Shown here in pieces: positions 10,604-22,792 of a DNA stretch of 64,000 nucleotides. The notes under the pieces were generated by a model, which had not been told where the DNA came from, did not search any database, and was given only the letters and a program-made list of their open reading frames with translations. The stretch spans positions 14,198,001 to 14,262,000 of the forward strand of contig JANTQA010000023.1 in assembly GCA_027625915.1 (NCBI GenBank). Reading direction: 5' to 3'. Source of the DNA: Anaeramoeba flamelloides (lineage: Eukaryota > Metamonada > Anaeramoebidae). The stretch's first letter is position 1. Each line of letters opens with the position of its first letter. A program made the translations under genes and the position numbers.

Positions 10604-13600
10604 TCAATTTTGTTTCTGATCATCCTTTCCAATTTCTAAAGATTTGGAATTTTTTGAGTTTTGGTTCAGAATGGTGCCGAGCGAACTCATAGAATTTTTT
10701 GATAAGCGATCACGTAAAGTTTTTTGTAACAATTTTTGTGTAGTTTCAGGATTAAAAAATTGGATTTGGTTTAAAGATTTGATTGATTTTAATTCCTTTT
10801 CAAAATATTTAATTCTTTCAATTATTAAATCAAGAGAAAGGTTGTCTTCCGTTTTGGTCATTTTTTTAATAAAATCATTTATTTTTAATGTAAATGATTG
10901 TAATTCTTTGTTTGAATCATTCTTTTCTATTAAGACAATATAATTCGTTCCATTGTTTTTTGCTTCTTGAACTAAATCATCCATAAACCGATGTTCTATA
11001 GACATAAATAAAATTTTAATATATCAAATAATTAAATAAATAATAAATAAATAAAAACAAACAAACGCACACACACACACACACACACAGATGCGTGTGT
11101 ATGTATACACATAATAATAAATAATAAAGAAATAGTTACTTGGAAGAATAGTTAAACTAGCAGCTAAATCTAAATCTTTTTTAATTTTCGATTTAATCGA
11201 TAAACCCTGAGAGAAATTTTCATGATGTCTGATGATAATTGAAACGGAAGACTTTATATTGTTATTTTGTTCATTTAACATTTCATTTTGTAACTGGGAT
11301 AATTTCAACAATAAGGATTTTCTCTTCGAATCTAATTGGTTGTTGTCAATTTGGAAAGCTCTTTTTCTTGAAAAACTTATTTCGATTTCCTTTTTTTGCT
11401 TTTTCTCAAGTTTCTGTTTCTGCTGCCGCTGCTGTTGCCGCTGCTGTTGCTTTTGCTGCTGTTTCTGTTGCTGTCTCCGTTGCTGAAGTGGCTGGTGATG
11501 GTTTTGCTTCTTGTTTTCAGTTTTTGTTAAAGTATTCTGGAGATTTAAATTTTTAATTCTCCACATTTCAAAGGGTCTCACAATAACATTTCGATCATTA
11601 ATAATTAATTTTTTTGAAGAATTTATGGCGTTCTGTGCATGTTGTGGAGTTTTAAACTGGATAATGGCATGGGTTTTTTCTTGAATTATTTTTACAATTT
11701 CTCCATAATTCGAAAATTTTTTTTTAATTTCTTCTTTTTGGATCAATTCACTTTCCAAAGGCCAAACATATATCATTGAATCGATATTGGATAAATTTGT
11801 TTCATTTTCTTGATGCGATCCCTTTTGGATCGATTCTGAATACCTATTCCTATGGGGTTGTTGTTTTTGCATCCCTCTTCCTGTTGTTTTCTTTGTTTCT
11901 ATTTCGGTTTCCCCCGTTTCGGTTTTCATTTCCATTTTCATTTCTGTTTTTGCTTGGGTTTCTGGTTCTGTTTTTGCCTTTGTTTTTGTCTTGGTGATTA
12001 TTCCCTTTTTCCCCTCTCTTTTTTTCACCCTTTCTCGCATAGCCTGGCGTATTTTTTCGATTTCTTTTTCCTTATCCCATTCTTCTTCTTCCCTTTCATA
12101 TTCCCTTAATGGGTGATTCCCTCTTCCATATTCTTTATCTAAAAAGGGATCCCTTATTTTGATTCTGCTAGTATTTCTTTCCCATGATTTGTCTTGAAAT
12201 CTTCTAGGTGGTAATTCGCTTGCCCTTTCATTATATTTATATCGATCTGGAACTTTATTTCTATAAATATCCATTTCTCTCTTGTTCGCATTGTTGGTAT
12301 TATTGTTATTACTGTTATTGCTGCTGTTATTATTAAATGAATATCCATCGTTAATTCTTTTTTCATTATAATATCGGTTTCGATCATAATAATGATTTTT
12401 TTCAAGCGGATAACTCTTTTTTGTTCTGGATTGGCTATATAAAATTTTATCATAGTCATAATCATAATAACGATCATTTAATACTTCTTTTTCTGCATCA
12501 AAATATCTTTCCCTCTCCAAACTTCTTGGAAAATATTTTTCTTTTGGTAAATATTTTTCCCGATATAAATATTTTTCTCTTTCAGTTGGGATATCATTAT
12601 TCAGATTTTTTTCCCTGCTCCTTTCTCTTTCATATTCTCTCTTATATAAATATTCTCTTTCTCTTTCTCTTTCTCTTCCTCTTTCTCTTTCCCGTTCTCT
12701 TTGATATTCCCCACCTCTTCCATATTCCTCTTTATAGTAATAATTCCGATCTCTATTTTTCTCTCTTTCTCTTTCATATTCTCTTTCTCTTCCATACATC
12801 CTTTCCCTCCCATATTCTCTTTCTCTGCCCCTTTCCCTATCTCTTTCGGGCTTTATTTCCATACCCCTTTCCCTTTCCCTTTCTCGTTCCAATGGGCTTT
12901 CTCTCCCCATACCACTTTCTTTAATTGAATTATATTTATAATATTTGAACTCGCTATGTGGATTTGGTATCATTTTATTTTTTTTAAATACAATTGGTGA
13001 TTTTTTTGTTAAAATTGGGGATTGAGATTTCATATTTGTTGGCTTTCTTTGATTACTTTTTTTATCGTTTTTTTCACTTTCGATTTTTTTTTGAGTTTGA
13101 CTTTCTTCCCCTTGTTCTGCCCTATGGTTATATTCGTTTTTTCTCATTATTAATTCATTTTTCCCATTTTCATTTTGATTTAATATTTCAATCTCATTTT
13201 CGTTTACATTTTCATTTTTGGAAGTCTCTTGAAGATTTTTTAAAGAAACTTTATTTGAATTTTTATTGTTGTTGCTTTTTCTTTGTTCAAAACTTTTACT
13301 AGTCTTTTTTGGTTTTGTATTTTCAATCTTATTATCAATATAATCTTCATTTTTATTATTAAATGTTTGTGAAATTTTATTGTTATTTGAATATCTTTCA
13401 AACGATTTATTTTTTTTAGTTCTTTCATTAAGATCTTTTTCAAGATTCCAAAATTCATTAGAATTATTTAAAATTATATTAAAATTATTGTTTTTATCAT
13501 CACCATCATTATTTTCTTCATTGTCATCAAAATTATTTTGATTTCTTTTATTGTTATCTTTATTTCCTTTATTGTTATCTTGATTTCTTATATAGTTCTC

Positions 13601-15112
13601 TTTACTTTTTTCAAGAGTTAATTCTTGTCCATTTGTTTTTTTATTCGGTAAAATTATTTGATATTTATTATTTTTTTTTGCAATGTTTATATTGTTGTTC
13701 ACGTTTTTGCCCATATCCATACTCGTGTCCATGACCATGTCCATTTCAACGCTTTCATTTTTCTCAAATGCAAATTTCTTTTCTCTTAAATTATTAAAAT
13801 TTGGATTTGTATTGTTTTTTTGTTGTTTGTGATTATTGATCTCTGTTTGGATACTATGTTGAGAATTTTCATTTGTCATTTTGACTTTTGTTCCATTTGT
13901 TCTTTTTGAATCCGTATTATTGAGATTGTTATTTTGGTTTTTTATTAAAAATGGATTTTGTTTAATTGGGAAAAAATTGTCGTTTAGTTGTTTTTCTTTA
14001 TTTAAATTTGACGCATTGCTTTGAATATTTTTCACAGAATGCAGATCTATTTTCGTTAAATTATTCCCATAATTATGTTTACTTTCAATTTTGGAATTTG
14101 TTTTTGTTGTTGGTGTTGGTGTTGGTGTTGATGGTGGTGTTGTTGTTTTTGTTGTTGTTGTTGTTGTTTTTGTGTTTGTTGCTGTTTTTGAAATTTTGGG
14201 ATTCTTATCTAGTTGTATTGTTGCTAATTGTTTATTTGGTGATGTTGTTCTTCTTGTTTTTGCGTTTAGAATTGTTCTTGAATCAAAAACTTGTGTATTA
14301 ACGTTTTTAGATAAATGAAGATTGTTATTGGTTAAATTCCCATTATCTGAAATTTGTTGTTGTTGTGTCTTTGCTAAATTATTCAAAACAATTGGGTTTG
14401 GAATCTTTGTAAGCAAATTTTTTGAATAAACAAGCTTTGTGGTATTGTCTTGAATACCTGAAAAGATTTGTGGGTTTTTTAAATTTTGATTCGAAGAATT
14501 CGTTAAATAAGGTTTTTTTTTATTAAATAATTTATTTATTTGGGTTTGGACAGGTGGTTGCTTTTGCTGTTGGTGGCTTACTAATTGGTAATTTTGATGG
14601 GTTTGTTTTTGGACTTGAATATTATGCGTAGTTGTAGTTGGTAATTGATTATTTTGCCTTGAATAATTTTCTTTTTTTGTCGAATTGGGTAATTGTTGGT
14701 TATTCGCGTTTGTTGGATTTTGTTTTTGTTTTTCTTTTTCTTTTTGTTTTTGTTTTTGTTTTTGTTGATCTTCTTTCTTTCTTTCCATTTCTTTTTTCGA
14801 TTGTTCTTCTTGAATTAAATATAAAAGCCTTTTTTTTCCAAAGCCAAGTGGCCAGACTTTTTTAGGAGAATTATTCGAATTATTTGGCAAACTAGTTTTG
14901 GCTTGTAAGGAAATTGAACCATGTGTTGCTCTCTTCGTTTGTTGTGAATTTGGTTTGTTGTTCTTTATTGTTGGAAATTTATTTTGATCCTGGTGAGTTT
15001 TTAACGTTTTGCTCAAAGCGATCGTTGAAGAATTATTTTTGTTTGGTTGAAAATTTTGTGACTGTTTAAATTCATTTGAATCATAAATTCGTTTATTTGG
15101 TTGAATACTCAT
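10604..15112 (-). CDS. RRM and NCOA5-like coregulator, two exons
   Basis: Exon 1 is 15112-11140 and exon 2 is 10995-10604. The donor CCAA|GTAACT and acceptor TATAG|AACATC restore one frame of about 1454 residues ending in TGA. Residues 1-1100 are low complexity: N/Q/T/K-rich, then at ~740-840 a run of RE/RD dipeptides like those of splicing-associated proteins. An RRM spans ~1112-1184 (RNP2-like MIYVWPL, RNP1-like THAIIQFKTP). A polyglutamine-rich linker follows. The last ~150 residues read SVSIIIRHHENFSQGLSI, then DLAASLTILP, then across the junction KHRFMDDLVQEAKNNGTNYI. This resembles the anticodon-binding-like fold of animal NCOA5 (nuclear receptor coactivator 5). The splice joins two halves of that fold, which supports the exon model. 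A nuclear RNA- or transcription-linked role is inference. The start follows no upstream in-frame extension. Confidence 0.75.
11067..11089. repeat. (CA)n microsatellite in the intron of the NCOA5-like gene
   Basis: About eleven CA units lie inside the 144-nt intron (10996-11139). On the transcribed strand this is a GT repeat, which offers several cryptic GT donors within the intron. Confidence 0.9.
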
Positions 15113-15119
15113 ATACCAT

Positions 15120-15679
15120 ATGTTTTTTTTAAAAAAAATTTAGATAGAAAAGAAAAGAAGGTAAGTTTACAAATTATGAAAAAATGGTCCTATTGTTTTG
15201 TATTTTATGATGTTGGATTTACAGGCCTTGAAATTTTCTTTTTTTAAAGACTTGAAATAGTATTGTTTTACCGAGAAGGAAAAAAATTTTTTTAAATCGG
15301 CAATGTAAAAACAGTTTTTAGGTAATTGTAACCTTTTGACAGAAATTTTGAAATATTGAGTGCTCTTTATTTCTTTTAAAGTGAAATGAAAAATGTGTTT
15401 TATGGTTTCTATAACCAATCAATAAATTAATGTCAATTAAATAATAAGTGAAGGATTTGTCATTGAATTTTATTCAAATTAGAAAAAAACAGTTCATACC
15501 TAAGTTGTATAAAGATTAATAGCCACATTTAAAATTCTTCAAACTAGTTATTTTCTCTCTATATTTATTCTTGGGATACACCTGAGTAAATGTGGGCTTT
15601 TCGGATTATCCAATCATGATTTTCATCATCAATATAAAAAAAATGTCGGATTTATTTGTTACGAAATTTTAATTTTTTT
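15120..15679. other. Upstream region of the NCOA5-like gene
   Basis: A+T-rich, with no recognisable gene. Presumably it contains the promoter of the minus-strand gene starting at 15112, but no specific site can be named. Confidence 0.5.
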
Positions 15680-15910
15680 ACATTATTATTAATTGCATAT
15701 TAAAAAGATATATATTTTCATAAAGCTTCCTAAAAAAATCACAATCCTAAGAATTAAAATAAATAATTAAAGTTTCCAATACTAAAATGGAAATTTAGAA
15801 TTTAAACTTGTAAAAAGAAATAGAAAATTTGAAATTATATAGTATTTATGAATCTTTTTTTGGAAAGCTGAATAAAAATTTTGGTTAATTTATTTTCTAT
15901 CAAATAATAA
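15680..15910. mobile_element. Family I short inverted-repeat element, copy 1
   Basis: A ~230-bp element recognised by inverted AAGCTTCC/GGAAAGCTGAAT motifs near the ends and similarity to copies at 21914-22140 and 28642-28876. This is the most diverged of the three. Confidence 0.55.
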
Positions 15911-16186
15911 TTCCTCAATTGTTGATCTTAAAGCTATCATTTTTATTATTTGGTTAAGGTATAATCGTGGTAAAATCAAAATTAATAATTTCAGGTATAA
16001 ATTTTTGAATTTTTTTCGTTCAAAAACATAAAATAGTTTTTCTAGATAAAACAAGATATCCAAAAACAATAATTATTACAAAAAAAAAAAAACCAATTAA
16101 GTGGAAATCCCAACAAGAAGGAACAAGAATTCTTTCTTTTTACTAATAATATATTTCTTATATTCATATTGTATTGATACAATCAA

Positions 16187-16190
<4 letters not shown>

Positions 16191-16220
<30 letters not shown>
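16191..16220. repeat. (AT)n microsatellite
   Basis: About fifteen AT units. Confidence 0.95.
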
Positions 16221-16224
<4 letters not shown>

Positions 16225-16227
<3 letters not shown>

Positions 16228-16740
16228 CCGCATTTCAAAAATTTGAAAAAGACCCAAAATCAAAAATAAGAAAAAAATATCTCAATTTAAAATATTTTTC
16301 CAAAATAAATACAAAAAAAATTACGTTACCCAGTATTAATGTTTTTATAAGTAATAATTTTTATCCAAATAAAAGAAAAAAAATATAAAACGAAAAAAAA
16401 AAAGATGTGTGTCCAAAATAATAAAACGAGCTGAACAAAAAATGTATAGGTAAATTTGCTGAAATTTCACCAACAATTGTTGATCAATTAAATAATTAGA
16501 AACCATCAAGTAATTGTATGCGATTTATCAATTTAACAGAATAAACACTAACATTCTATCAACCATCGAGAAAAAATTCCAGATCTAAGGAAACAGATTA
16601 ATTAACCTAACAAAAGGGAATGAAACCAAAAAAAAAAAAAACAAAAAATGAAAATCGTCTGTACAATCAATTGATTACAAATTGAATATAAATTTTATTA
16701 TTGCGATTCTTTGAAATTTTATAACATGTTAAAAAATTTG
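16225..16740. repeat. Family G dispersed repeat, copy 1
   Basis: About 500 bp are alignable by eye with 37655-38160. Shared blocks include TTTACCCAGTATTAA, CCAACAATTG, and TCTAGATCTAAGGAAACA (CCAGATCTAAGG in this copy). No conserved frame. The right end shares a block with the reverse complement of the family K repeat (35125, 52350), so G and K may be pieces of one larger element. 16745-17300 holds nothing recognisable. Confidence 0.65.
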
Positions 16741-17301
16741 AATTTTCATTTGATTAAAAATAAAAAAATTATTTCAATCAAAGTTAATAAAAATTATCAA
16801 TTATAGCTTCTTACGAAATATTTAATTTGTTCGTTAAAAAAAAATTTAAAATTGAAGGTTGATATATTTACAAAAAATTTTCAATTTTTTTGTATTATGT
16901 TAATTCCATTAAGGTTTATATAATACCTAAAACGTAAAAAAATCCTGAATTAGACGTGACAATGTTTTTTTTTTTGTTCTTAGCTAATCCATCCACAAAT
17001 TTGAATGAATATCAAGATGGTTAAAAAGGCACATATGTGGGAATAATTTAAATTCAGTCTAAATAATATATAACCTCAACAAATTATTGATGAAAAAATA
17101 AATAAAAATGAATTTACACAAAAGATTTACAAAATCCTTTTTTATTGCTCAAATAAACTTAAAAATGACATAATTTGGTTTTTTCTTCATTTTAAGAGCT
17201 ACAAGAATTTACTGATACCTTTTTTTAAAACTAGTCTTTTGAGAAAAAAAATTCTAACTCTGAAAAAACGTAAACCACCATTATTAATTATAAATGTTAT
17301 A

Positions 17302-17992
17302 TTCAGTTCCACTTTTAATGTAAAAACTTCAACGAAAATTAAGGCACAATAACAATCTCAAATTAAGACACAAAATACAAATTCTAATATAGCCGGGAAA
17401 AAAATACCGGACATGAAAAAAATCCTTGATAAGATTTTTAATTGTGAATATTATTAAAATTTTTGTGTAATTTCATTTATTTTGAATCAAATACCCTATT
17501 ATAAATAACCAATTTTTTTATGAGATTAGTAATAAACCTACCCAAAGTTCATCAAAGTGAGGTCTCTATAATACTCGAGTAATTGTTTGATAGCCTAAGA
17601 AGATCAACTTTTTTTGAAAAACAATCGAGTTTTATAGGGGTTTACTAGAGTTTGGAAAATGATATTTTTTTTTCTTGTTTTTTGATTGAGTGAATGATGT
17701 TTTGAACAAGTGCGATTTCTTTAATCATCATTCTATTAAGTGGGCGAGTTATAATTTAAAAAGTTGGATTTTTAGAAAAAAAGGATTGGATTGTAAATAA
17801 ATGAAATTACACAAAAATTTTAACAATATTCACAATTAAAAATCTTGTCAGGGATTTTTTTCAGGTCCTGTATTTTTTTCACTTCTTTAAAATAATTTGT
17901 AAAAAAAAAAATTCCAAATGTTGTACTGTGTTTGGGATTTTTTGTACATTAAATTCCATTGATATTTTACTCCTTAAAAGTGGAACGTACTG
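17302..17992. mobile_element. Family B element, copy 2, split by a family A element
   Basis: The outer parts match family B copy 1: the left end TTCAGTTCCACTTTTAAT is at 17302 and the right end CTTAAAAGTGGAAC at about 17975-17988, with TA on each side. The two halves are separated by the family A copy at 17390-17884, which landed in the AAATTCTA...TAAAATAATTT middle of the element. Family B was therefore already present here when family A moved. Confidence 0.85.
17390..17884. mobile_element. Family A inverted-repeat element, copy 2 (nested)
   Basis: A ~495-bp copy with left end GGGAAAAAAATACCGGACAT and the right end reading as its imperfect complement. The subterminal GATAAGATTTTTAATTG block is present. 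It is inserted in a family B element. Confidence 0.85.
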
Positions 17993-18381
17993 TACCAAAA
18001 ATGAAAAAGTAAAATCAATACAAAGAAGAAAGTAATTAACTTCAAATCATTATATAATTTATTATTTTCAATCAACTCAACAAAAACGATTTATATCAAC
18101 TTATATACCAATATAAAATTATAATTTTTGGATATCTCACGAAAAATTGTTATTTTGATTAACAAATTATTAATAATAGATCTATCAAAGAAAAATGAAC
18201 TTACTCTAAAATATAGTCTTAGAAAAAATGTTAATGAAGTTAGATCCTTCATTTTGTCTTTAATCCTCGATTTATTTCTTTAATTAATTGATGGTTAATT
18301 TTATTGTCATGTTCTATTAAGGTTTCCGATCAAAAATCCAGGTTTTGATTTTTCCCTAATTTCACTTTTTTCCCCAACTGT

Positions 18382-19010
18382 AACTGTTATGTAAAATAAT
18401 GAGATACCGAAAAAAAAGCTGGACACTTATTTTTTCAAAAATTAAAAATTTAATTGCCAACATTAGTAAAACTGATCAAAACCACCATGATTTTTTGAAG
18501 ATGAATAAGAATCCAAATTTAGATTAAAACCTTTTAAGAAGTAGAATATCTAAGGTAAATTTCTGTGATTTCAATTTCATCAAGATAGTGCCTGAAGAAT
18601 TTTTTAAAAATAGCAGGAATATCAAGATTAAGGATTCAGAGATTCAAAGGAATCAATTTAAAAGTTAAAGAACTAAAGCAAAAAACATTTATTTTTAAAT
18701 TAACATTTAAAATGGCAAAAATAAAAAAAGTGATTTTTTCTCCCTTGAAAGGGAAGCTTTCGAAAAATAATAAGAATTTGATTTTTAAGAAATTCTTCAG
18801 GCACTATCTTGATGAAATTGAAATCACAGAAATTTACCTTAGATATTCTACTTCTTAAAAGGTTTTAATCTAAATTTGGATTCTTATTCATCTTCAAAAA
18901 ATCATGGTGGTTTTGATCAGTTTTACTAATGATGGCAATTAAATTTTTATTTTTAACAAAATATGTGTCCAACTTTTTTTTCCGAATCCCATTATTTTAC
19001 AGAACAGTAA
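18382..19010. mobile_element. Foldback with ~220-bp arms
   Basis: The arms are about 18382-18611 and 18777-19010. The inner ~140 bp (from ATTAGTAAAACTGATCAAAA to GATAGTGCCTGAAGAATT) are essentially perfect complements. The outer ~80 bp match with several mismatches and small indels (for example GATACCG against GATTCGG). The 165-bp spacer has no frame of note. It lies downstream of the 3' end of the acyltransferase gene. Confidence 0.85.
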
Positions 19011-19173
19011 ACTATTATTCATTAGAAAAAAGGTGTGGAAAAAATGAAAACAAAACAAAAAAAAAAAAAAAAAGTATTTATCTCAAAATTTACTTCTCAC
19101 GAACCTTAAGAAAATTAATATGGAATTTATGAATAAACAAATATAAAAAATAAATAATAAAATAAAATAAAAA

Positions 19174-20427
19174 TTAATCCTTCATGAACTGTGAATCAAT
19201 TAACTGTTCAAATTCTGTAGGTTCTCTAACCTCAGAATTCTTTTCGATTTTTTTAGCCTTTTTCCGAAGTCTTTTTTCCTTTTCTGCCTGCTCTCTCTTT
19301 TTTTGAGAGAAAATGGATTTAGTAGGGACGAAATCAAAATAAAAGGAGGCGCCATTTCTTATGGAAACCAATATTTGGAAGATTATTGCAATACTGTGCA
19401 CTATCTTATATTGGAACATAAATTTCACTGGGAGCATTGTTAGCGCATGGTAGATGGATTGGTAAAACATGTACAAATAGACGTGATACTTTTCGGGGAA
19501 CCTCAACAAGAGGATTTTGTTCATGCTGTTATGAGTTTTCTGCCAAATGAAGGATGTCATTAGCTCGTCTTTATTTTTCCTTGACTCATTAATAATTTCT
19601 GTTTTGATGAAATAAAACAGTTGCCAAATGAAATACAGCACCATCGAAAAGCCAATGGTCTGTGCAAAGGAAACCTTACAGTCGGGCCGAAGGCAGATGT
19701 CGTCGCCGATGATGATCCATCTCAGGACATAGGTCACCATTGCCGGGAACAAATGGATGAACAGGGATGTGATTTTCGTTAGCGAATGGAAAACCATCGA
19801 ATTTTTCCAAAACGAGATGCTCGTCAAGACGGGGCCGTTGACACTTGCAAAGACCATGAGGAAGAAGAGTTTGTTTCGGTACAAATAAATGAAGATCAGC
19901 AGCAAGGAGTTGACCCAATAGCAAAAGTCCAGCAAAAAGTAATGCAGGTTTTTTTTTTTGTACAGGTAATACCTGAGCCCGACAAGCGGGAAATAGCAGA
20001 GCGTATAGTACTTGGGGAACCAGAAGGGCCTTGTGAAGAAGATCGCCTCGCTGAAAATTAGCCCGAAGACACCGATGAGGAATGCAAATTTGGTCACGAA
20101 CGATTGGAACTCGTGCGTTTCCATCTTGGACGTGATTTCCTCTTCGACAATGTGCTTCGCTCGCTTTTTCAACTCGTCCTTCCCCTGATCAAAGATCTTG
20201 AACAACTTGCTTTTTTCACCATGCAGGGCTTCGCGGAACCCGCTGATCGAATGCACAGATAACTCCAGCCGATCGAAGGAATCCTTAAAGGCATCATCTA
20301 AATCATCCCCAAATTGATCCAAGGCTGCACCCATAACACCTTCGTTTTCTGGGGTCGCCTCGTTTGTTTTTGGTGTTGTTTTTGGTGTTTTTGGTAACGA
20401 ATAAAAAGTTGTTTTTTTGTTTTTCAT
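19174..20427 (-). CDS. Glycerophosphocholine acyltransferase 1-like membrane protein
   Basis: A single-exon gene of 417 residues. GPC1-type enzymes (formerly a DUF2838 family) acylate glycero-3-phosphocholine with acyl-CoA to make lysophosphatidylcholine. This contributes to phosphatidylcholine recycling, and the protein sits in endomembranes. The family signature is clear: residues 160-172 LHYFLLDFCYWVN, 196-200 VNGPV, 208-225 KNSMVFHSLTKITSLFIH, 231-237 VTYVLRW, and near the end NGASFYFDF. The histidine in VFHSLTK is the obvious candidate catalytic residue, by analogy. About eight hydrophobic segments run from 112 to about 375. The first ~110 residues are soluble, T/P-rich then charged and probably coiled. 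The C-terminus is basic (KKREQAEKEKRLRKKAKK). Its codon usage is noticeably richer in G+C than its surroundings, especially at 19680-20330. No damage is seen. Confidence 0.9.
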   Translation of the reverse strand: MKNKKTTFYSLPKTPKTTPKTNEATPENEGVMGAALDQFGDDLDDAFKDSFDRLELSVHSISGFREALHGEKSKLFKIFDQGKDELKKRAKHIVEEEITSKMETHEFQSFVTKFAFLIGVFGLIFSEAIFFTRPFWFPKYYTLCYFPLVGLRYYLYKKKNLHYFLLDFCYWVNSLLLIFIYLYRNKLFFLMVFASVNGPVLTSISFWKNSMVFHSLTKITSLFIHLFPAMVTYVLRWIIIGDDICLRPDCKVSFAQTIGFSMVLYFIWQLFYFIKTEIINESRKNKDELMTSFIWQKTHNSMNKILLLRFPEKYHVYLYMFYQSIYHALTMLPVKFMFQYKIVHSIAIIFQILVSIRNGASFYFDFVPTKSIFSQKKREQAEKEKRLRKKAKKIEKNSEVREPTEFEQLIDSQFMKD

Positions 20428-20429
20428 CT

Positions 20430-21650
20430 TCGTTTTTTGTTTTTTGTTTGTTGTTTGTAATTTGTTGTTTTTTGTTTGGTTGTTTGGTTGTTTGTTTTGC
20501 TATTTTTGTTTTTTGCGAGTGGTGAAAAAATGTTTGTTTGTGGGGTTGGAAAATGTAAAAAAAAAAAGACAAAAAATGTTTTTGGAAAGTGTTCAAGAAA
20601 GAATGGAATAGGACAAAAATTGTGTGAAATTTTTTTACAAGGCAAAACATTGGTTTTTTCGAGTTATTCCTATTAACCCATCATTAAAAGACTATAAACT
20701 TACTACTTTCAGTTTTTAAGTTTTACCAATTCAAAACTTTTGAAAATTGGTAACCAAAACACATTTGGACTTTTTGCTTCTCTTAACAATTGTACCAAAT
20801 GTTCAATACCTGTAATTAATTGATAAAAAATCCCATTATTTTCAATCTAAAACTTTTCTTGAACTTAGGATTTTATACACTTGTAACTTTTTAATTTTTG
20901 AAAACCAGTTTCTGGTTGTTAAAAGTCAACAAATATTTTTCTTCTGAAGAACTTTTAGCTAGACTATTTTTTTCTTTTTTAAATCAAGCACGCTCTTTTT
21001 TAGCCTTCAAAAATATTCTAATGTATTTGAAATTGAAATAATATGCAAGAATACCATAAACTGAAATCCACAAGACTATGAAGCAGAAAGTCTCAAAAAG
21101 TCAAAGTAGATTATATGGATTGTGCTATTGTTACTATTAAAGTGTCCACGAAATCTATGACTTTTACCAAGTTTATTTTATTAAAAAACTATCAAAGTCT
21201 TTTAAGGGGCTAGTGGCTCCTCTTTATTTTTTTTATCTGAGGTTATATGAACAATTGTTTTCATAATAAAAATCAAATTAAAAAGTATTTAAGACTAAAA
21301 ATTAACTTTTACAGGTTTTACAAAAGTATTTTTGGAGAATTTTTAAAATAATAATTTGTTTGAAATTTTCTCTTGTATTTTTTTTCCTGCAATCCCTAGA
21401 AAAACTTGTTTTGAACTGTTCTTTGAATCAAAAAATTATATTTATTTCAAGTATAAAATAATTATTGTTATTTTTTTGAAAATTAAGTAAGATTTTTAAT
21501 AATAAGTTATTCCAAAACAAAGTTTTTTTTTTTATAGTTTATTTTTTGTACAATTCCTTCACAAGTAATAAGATTTCTTTCTTCTCCTTTCACCAAATTT
21601 ATTTTTCTTTGAAATATGTTGGATTTTTTGCTTTTTTAAAAATTAGTAAA
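20430..21650. other. Upstream spacer of the acyltransferase gene
   Basis: On the coding (minus) strand 20430-20600 is rich in AAAAC-type repeats, likely 5' untranslated sequence. The rest is A+T-rich with no gene or element I can support. Confidence 0.5.
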
Positions 21651-21651
21651 A

Positions 21652-21826
21652 TACTGGTATTTGAATTATAAATGGGAAAAAAATTTTCACTTCCTTTTCC
21701 AGATTTTTTTCTTTTTTAAATTGAGTTCTCAAAGAAGTAGGTTGCAATTTTTGGTCATTACCTTTGAAAAAAAAAGGAAATTGAAAAGGAAATAAAAAAT
21801 ATTCCCTTTAAAAATTCAAATTTCAT
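21652..21826. mobile_element. Family N short element, copy 2
   Basis: The left end TACTGGTATTTGAAT matches copy 1 exactly. The following TAAATGGGAAA and TTTTCACTTCCTTTTCCA blocks are shared. The right end is degenerate. Confidence 0.7.
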
Positions 21827-21913
21827 TAGATCCAATTTGGGATCCGTGGGGTTAAAATTAGTTAGGTATTAAGAATTTATAGCTTAAATGTCTTTTAGAA
21901 AGTTAAGATGTTA

Positions 21914-22140
21914 TACTATTTGTTGTAAAATAAATGGACAATAATTTCATTCAGCTTTCCAAAAATAGATTTCTAAATTTAGTAAAATTACTTTTCAATT
22001 TAAGATTTACTTAAAAAAAGCTTTAATTATTAATTTCCCTTTCGAAATTGGGAACTTTGATGGTTGTTCTAAATCTCTCGAGGTAATTTTTTTTGAGAAA
22101 GCTGAAAGAAAATTTTGATCTTTTTATTATATATCAATTG
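21914..22140. mobile_element. Family I short inverted-repeat element, copy 2
   Basis: Inverted termini contain TTTCATTCAGCTTTCC on the left and GAAAGCTGAAAGAAAATTTT on the right, with a ~110-bp middle. Shares the block ATTATTAATTTCC with copy 3. Confidence 0.7.
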
Positions 22141-22294
22141 AATTTTTTTCCAAAGTATTCCATAATATATCTGTGTAAAGCAGTGAGTTAGTAATAACCC
22201 AAAAGATTTGTAATATCAATATACTCTAACTTTTATTTCTCAATTTTTTACAAGATTGTCAAATAAATATAACCAATTTCAATTCATAATTGTA

Positions 22295-22792
22295 CAATAG
22301 GGAAAACAATACCTAACATGAAAATAACCCCTGATAAGATTTTTAATTGTGTGTATTAGGAAAAATATTGTGTAATTTCTTTTATTTACAATCAAATCCT
22401 TTTTTAAGAATCAAACTTTTCAAAATATAACTCACGAATTTTTCGAATAATGATGAATGAAATTATACTTGTTCAAAACCCCATTCAATCAACCCAAAAA
22501 CAAGAATCGAAACCATAATTTTCCAAACTCTAACAAACTTCTCTAAAAACTCTATTGTTTTACAAAAAAAGTTCATCTACTTAGGATATCAAAGTATTAC
22601 TCGAGTATATTAGATACACTTTACTTTGATAAACTTTTGGTGGGTTTATTTTCCTGTTTATAAAACAATTGGTTATTTTATATAAAGGATTTGATTGAAA
22701 ATAAAAGAAATTACACAACACTTTTCCTAATACTCACAATTAAAAATCTTTTCTAAGATTATTTTCATGTTAGGTATTTTTTTCCCTATTGT
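22295..22792. mobile_element. Family A inverted-repeat element, copy 3
   Basis: The left end ACAATAGGGAAAACAATACC has a right end that is its near complement (one difference in the first 20). The CCTAACATG variant occurs in both arms of this copy and in no other copy. Length ~498 bp. Confidence 0.85.

Noticed and set aside
11232-14865. Many plus-strand and alternative minus-strand frames opposite the NCOA5-like exon
   Set aside because: They are T-rich complements of the low-complexity minus-strand coding sequence and read as strings of F, L and V; the minus-strand frame carries the recognisable domains.
19676-20061. Frames on either strand inside the acyltransferase gene
   Set aside because: They overlap the conserved membrane enzyme in other frames, and the region's higher G+C makes chance open frames more likely.
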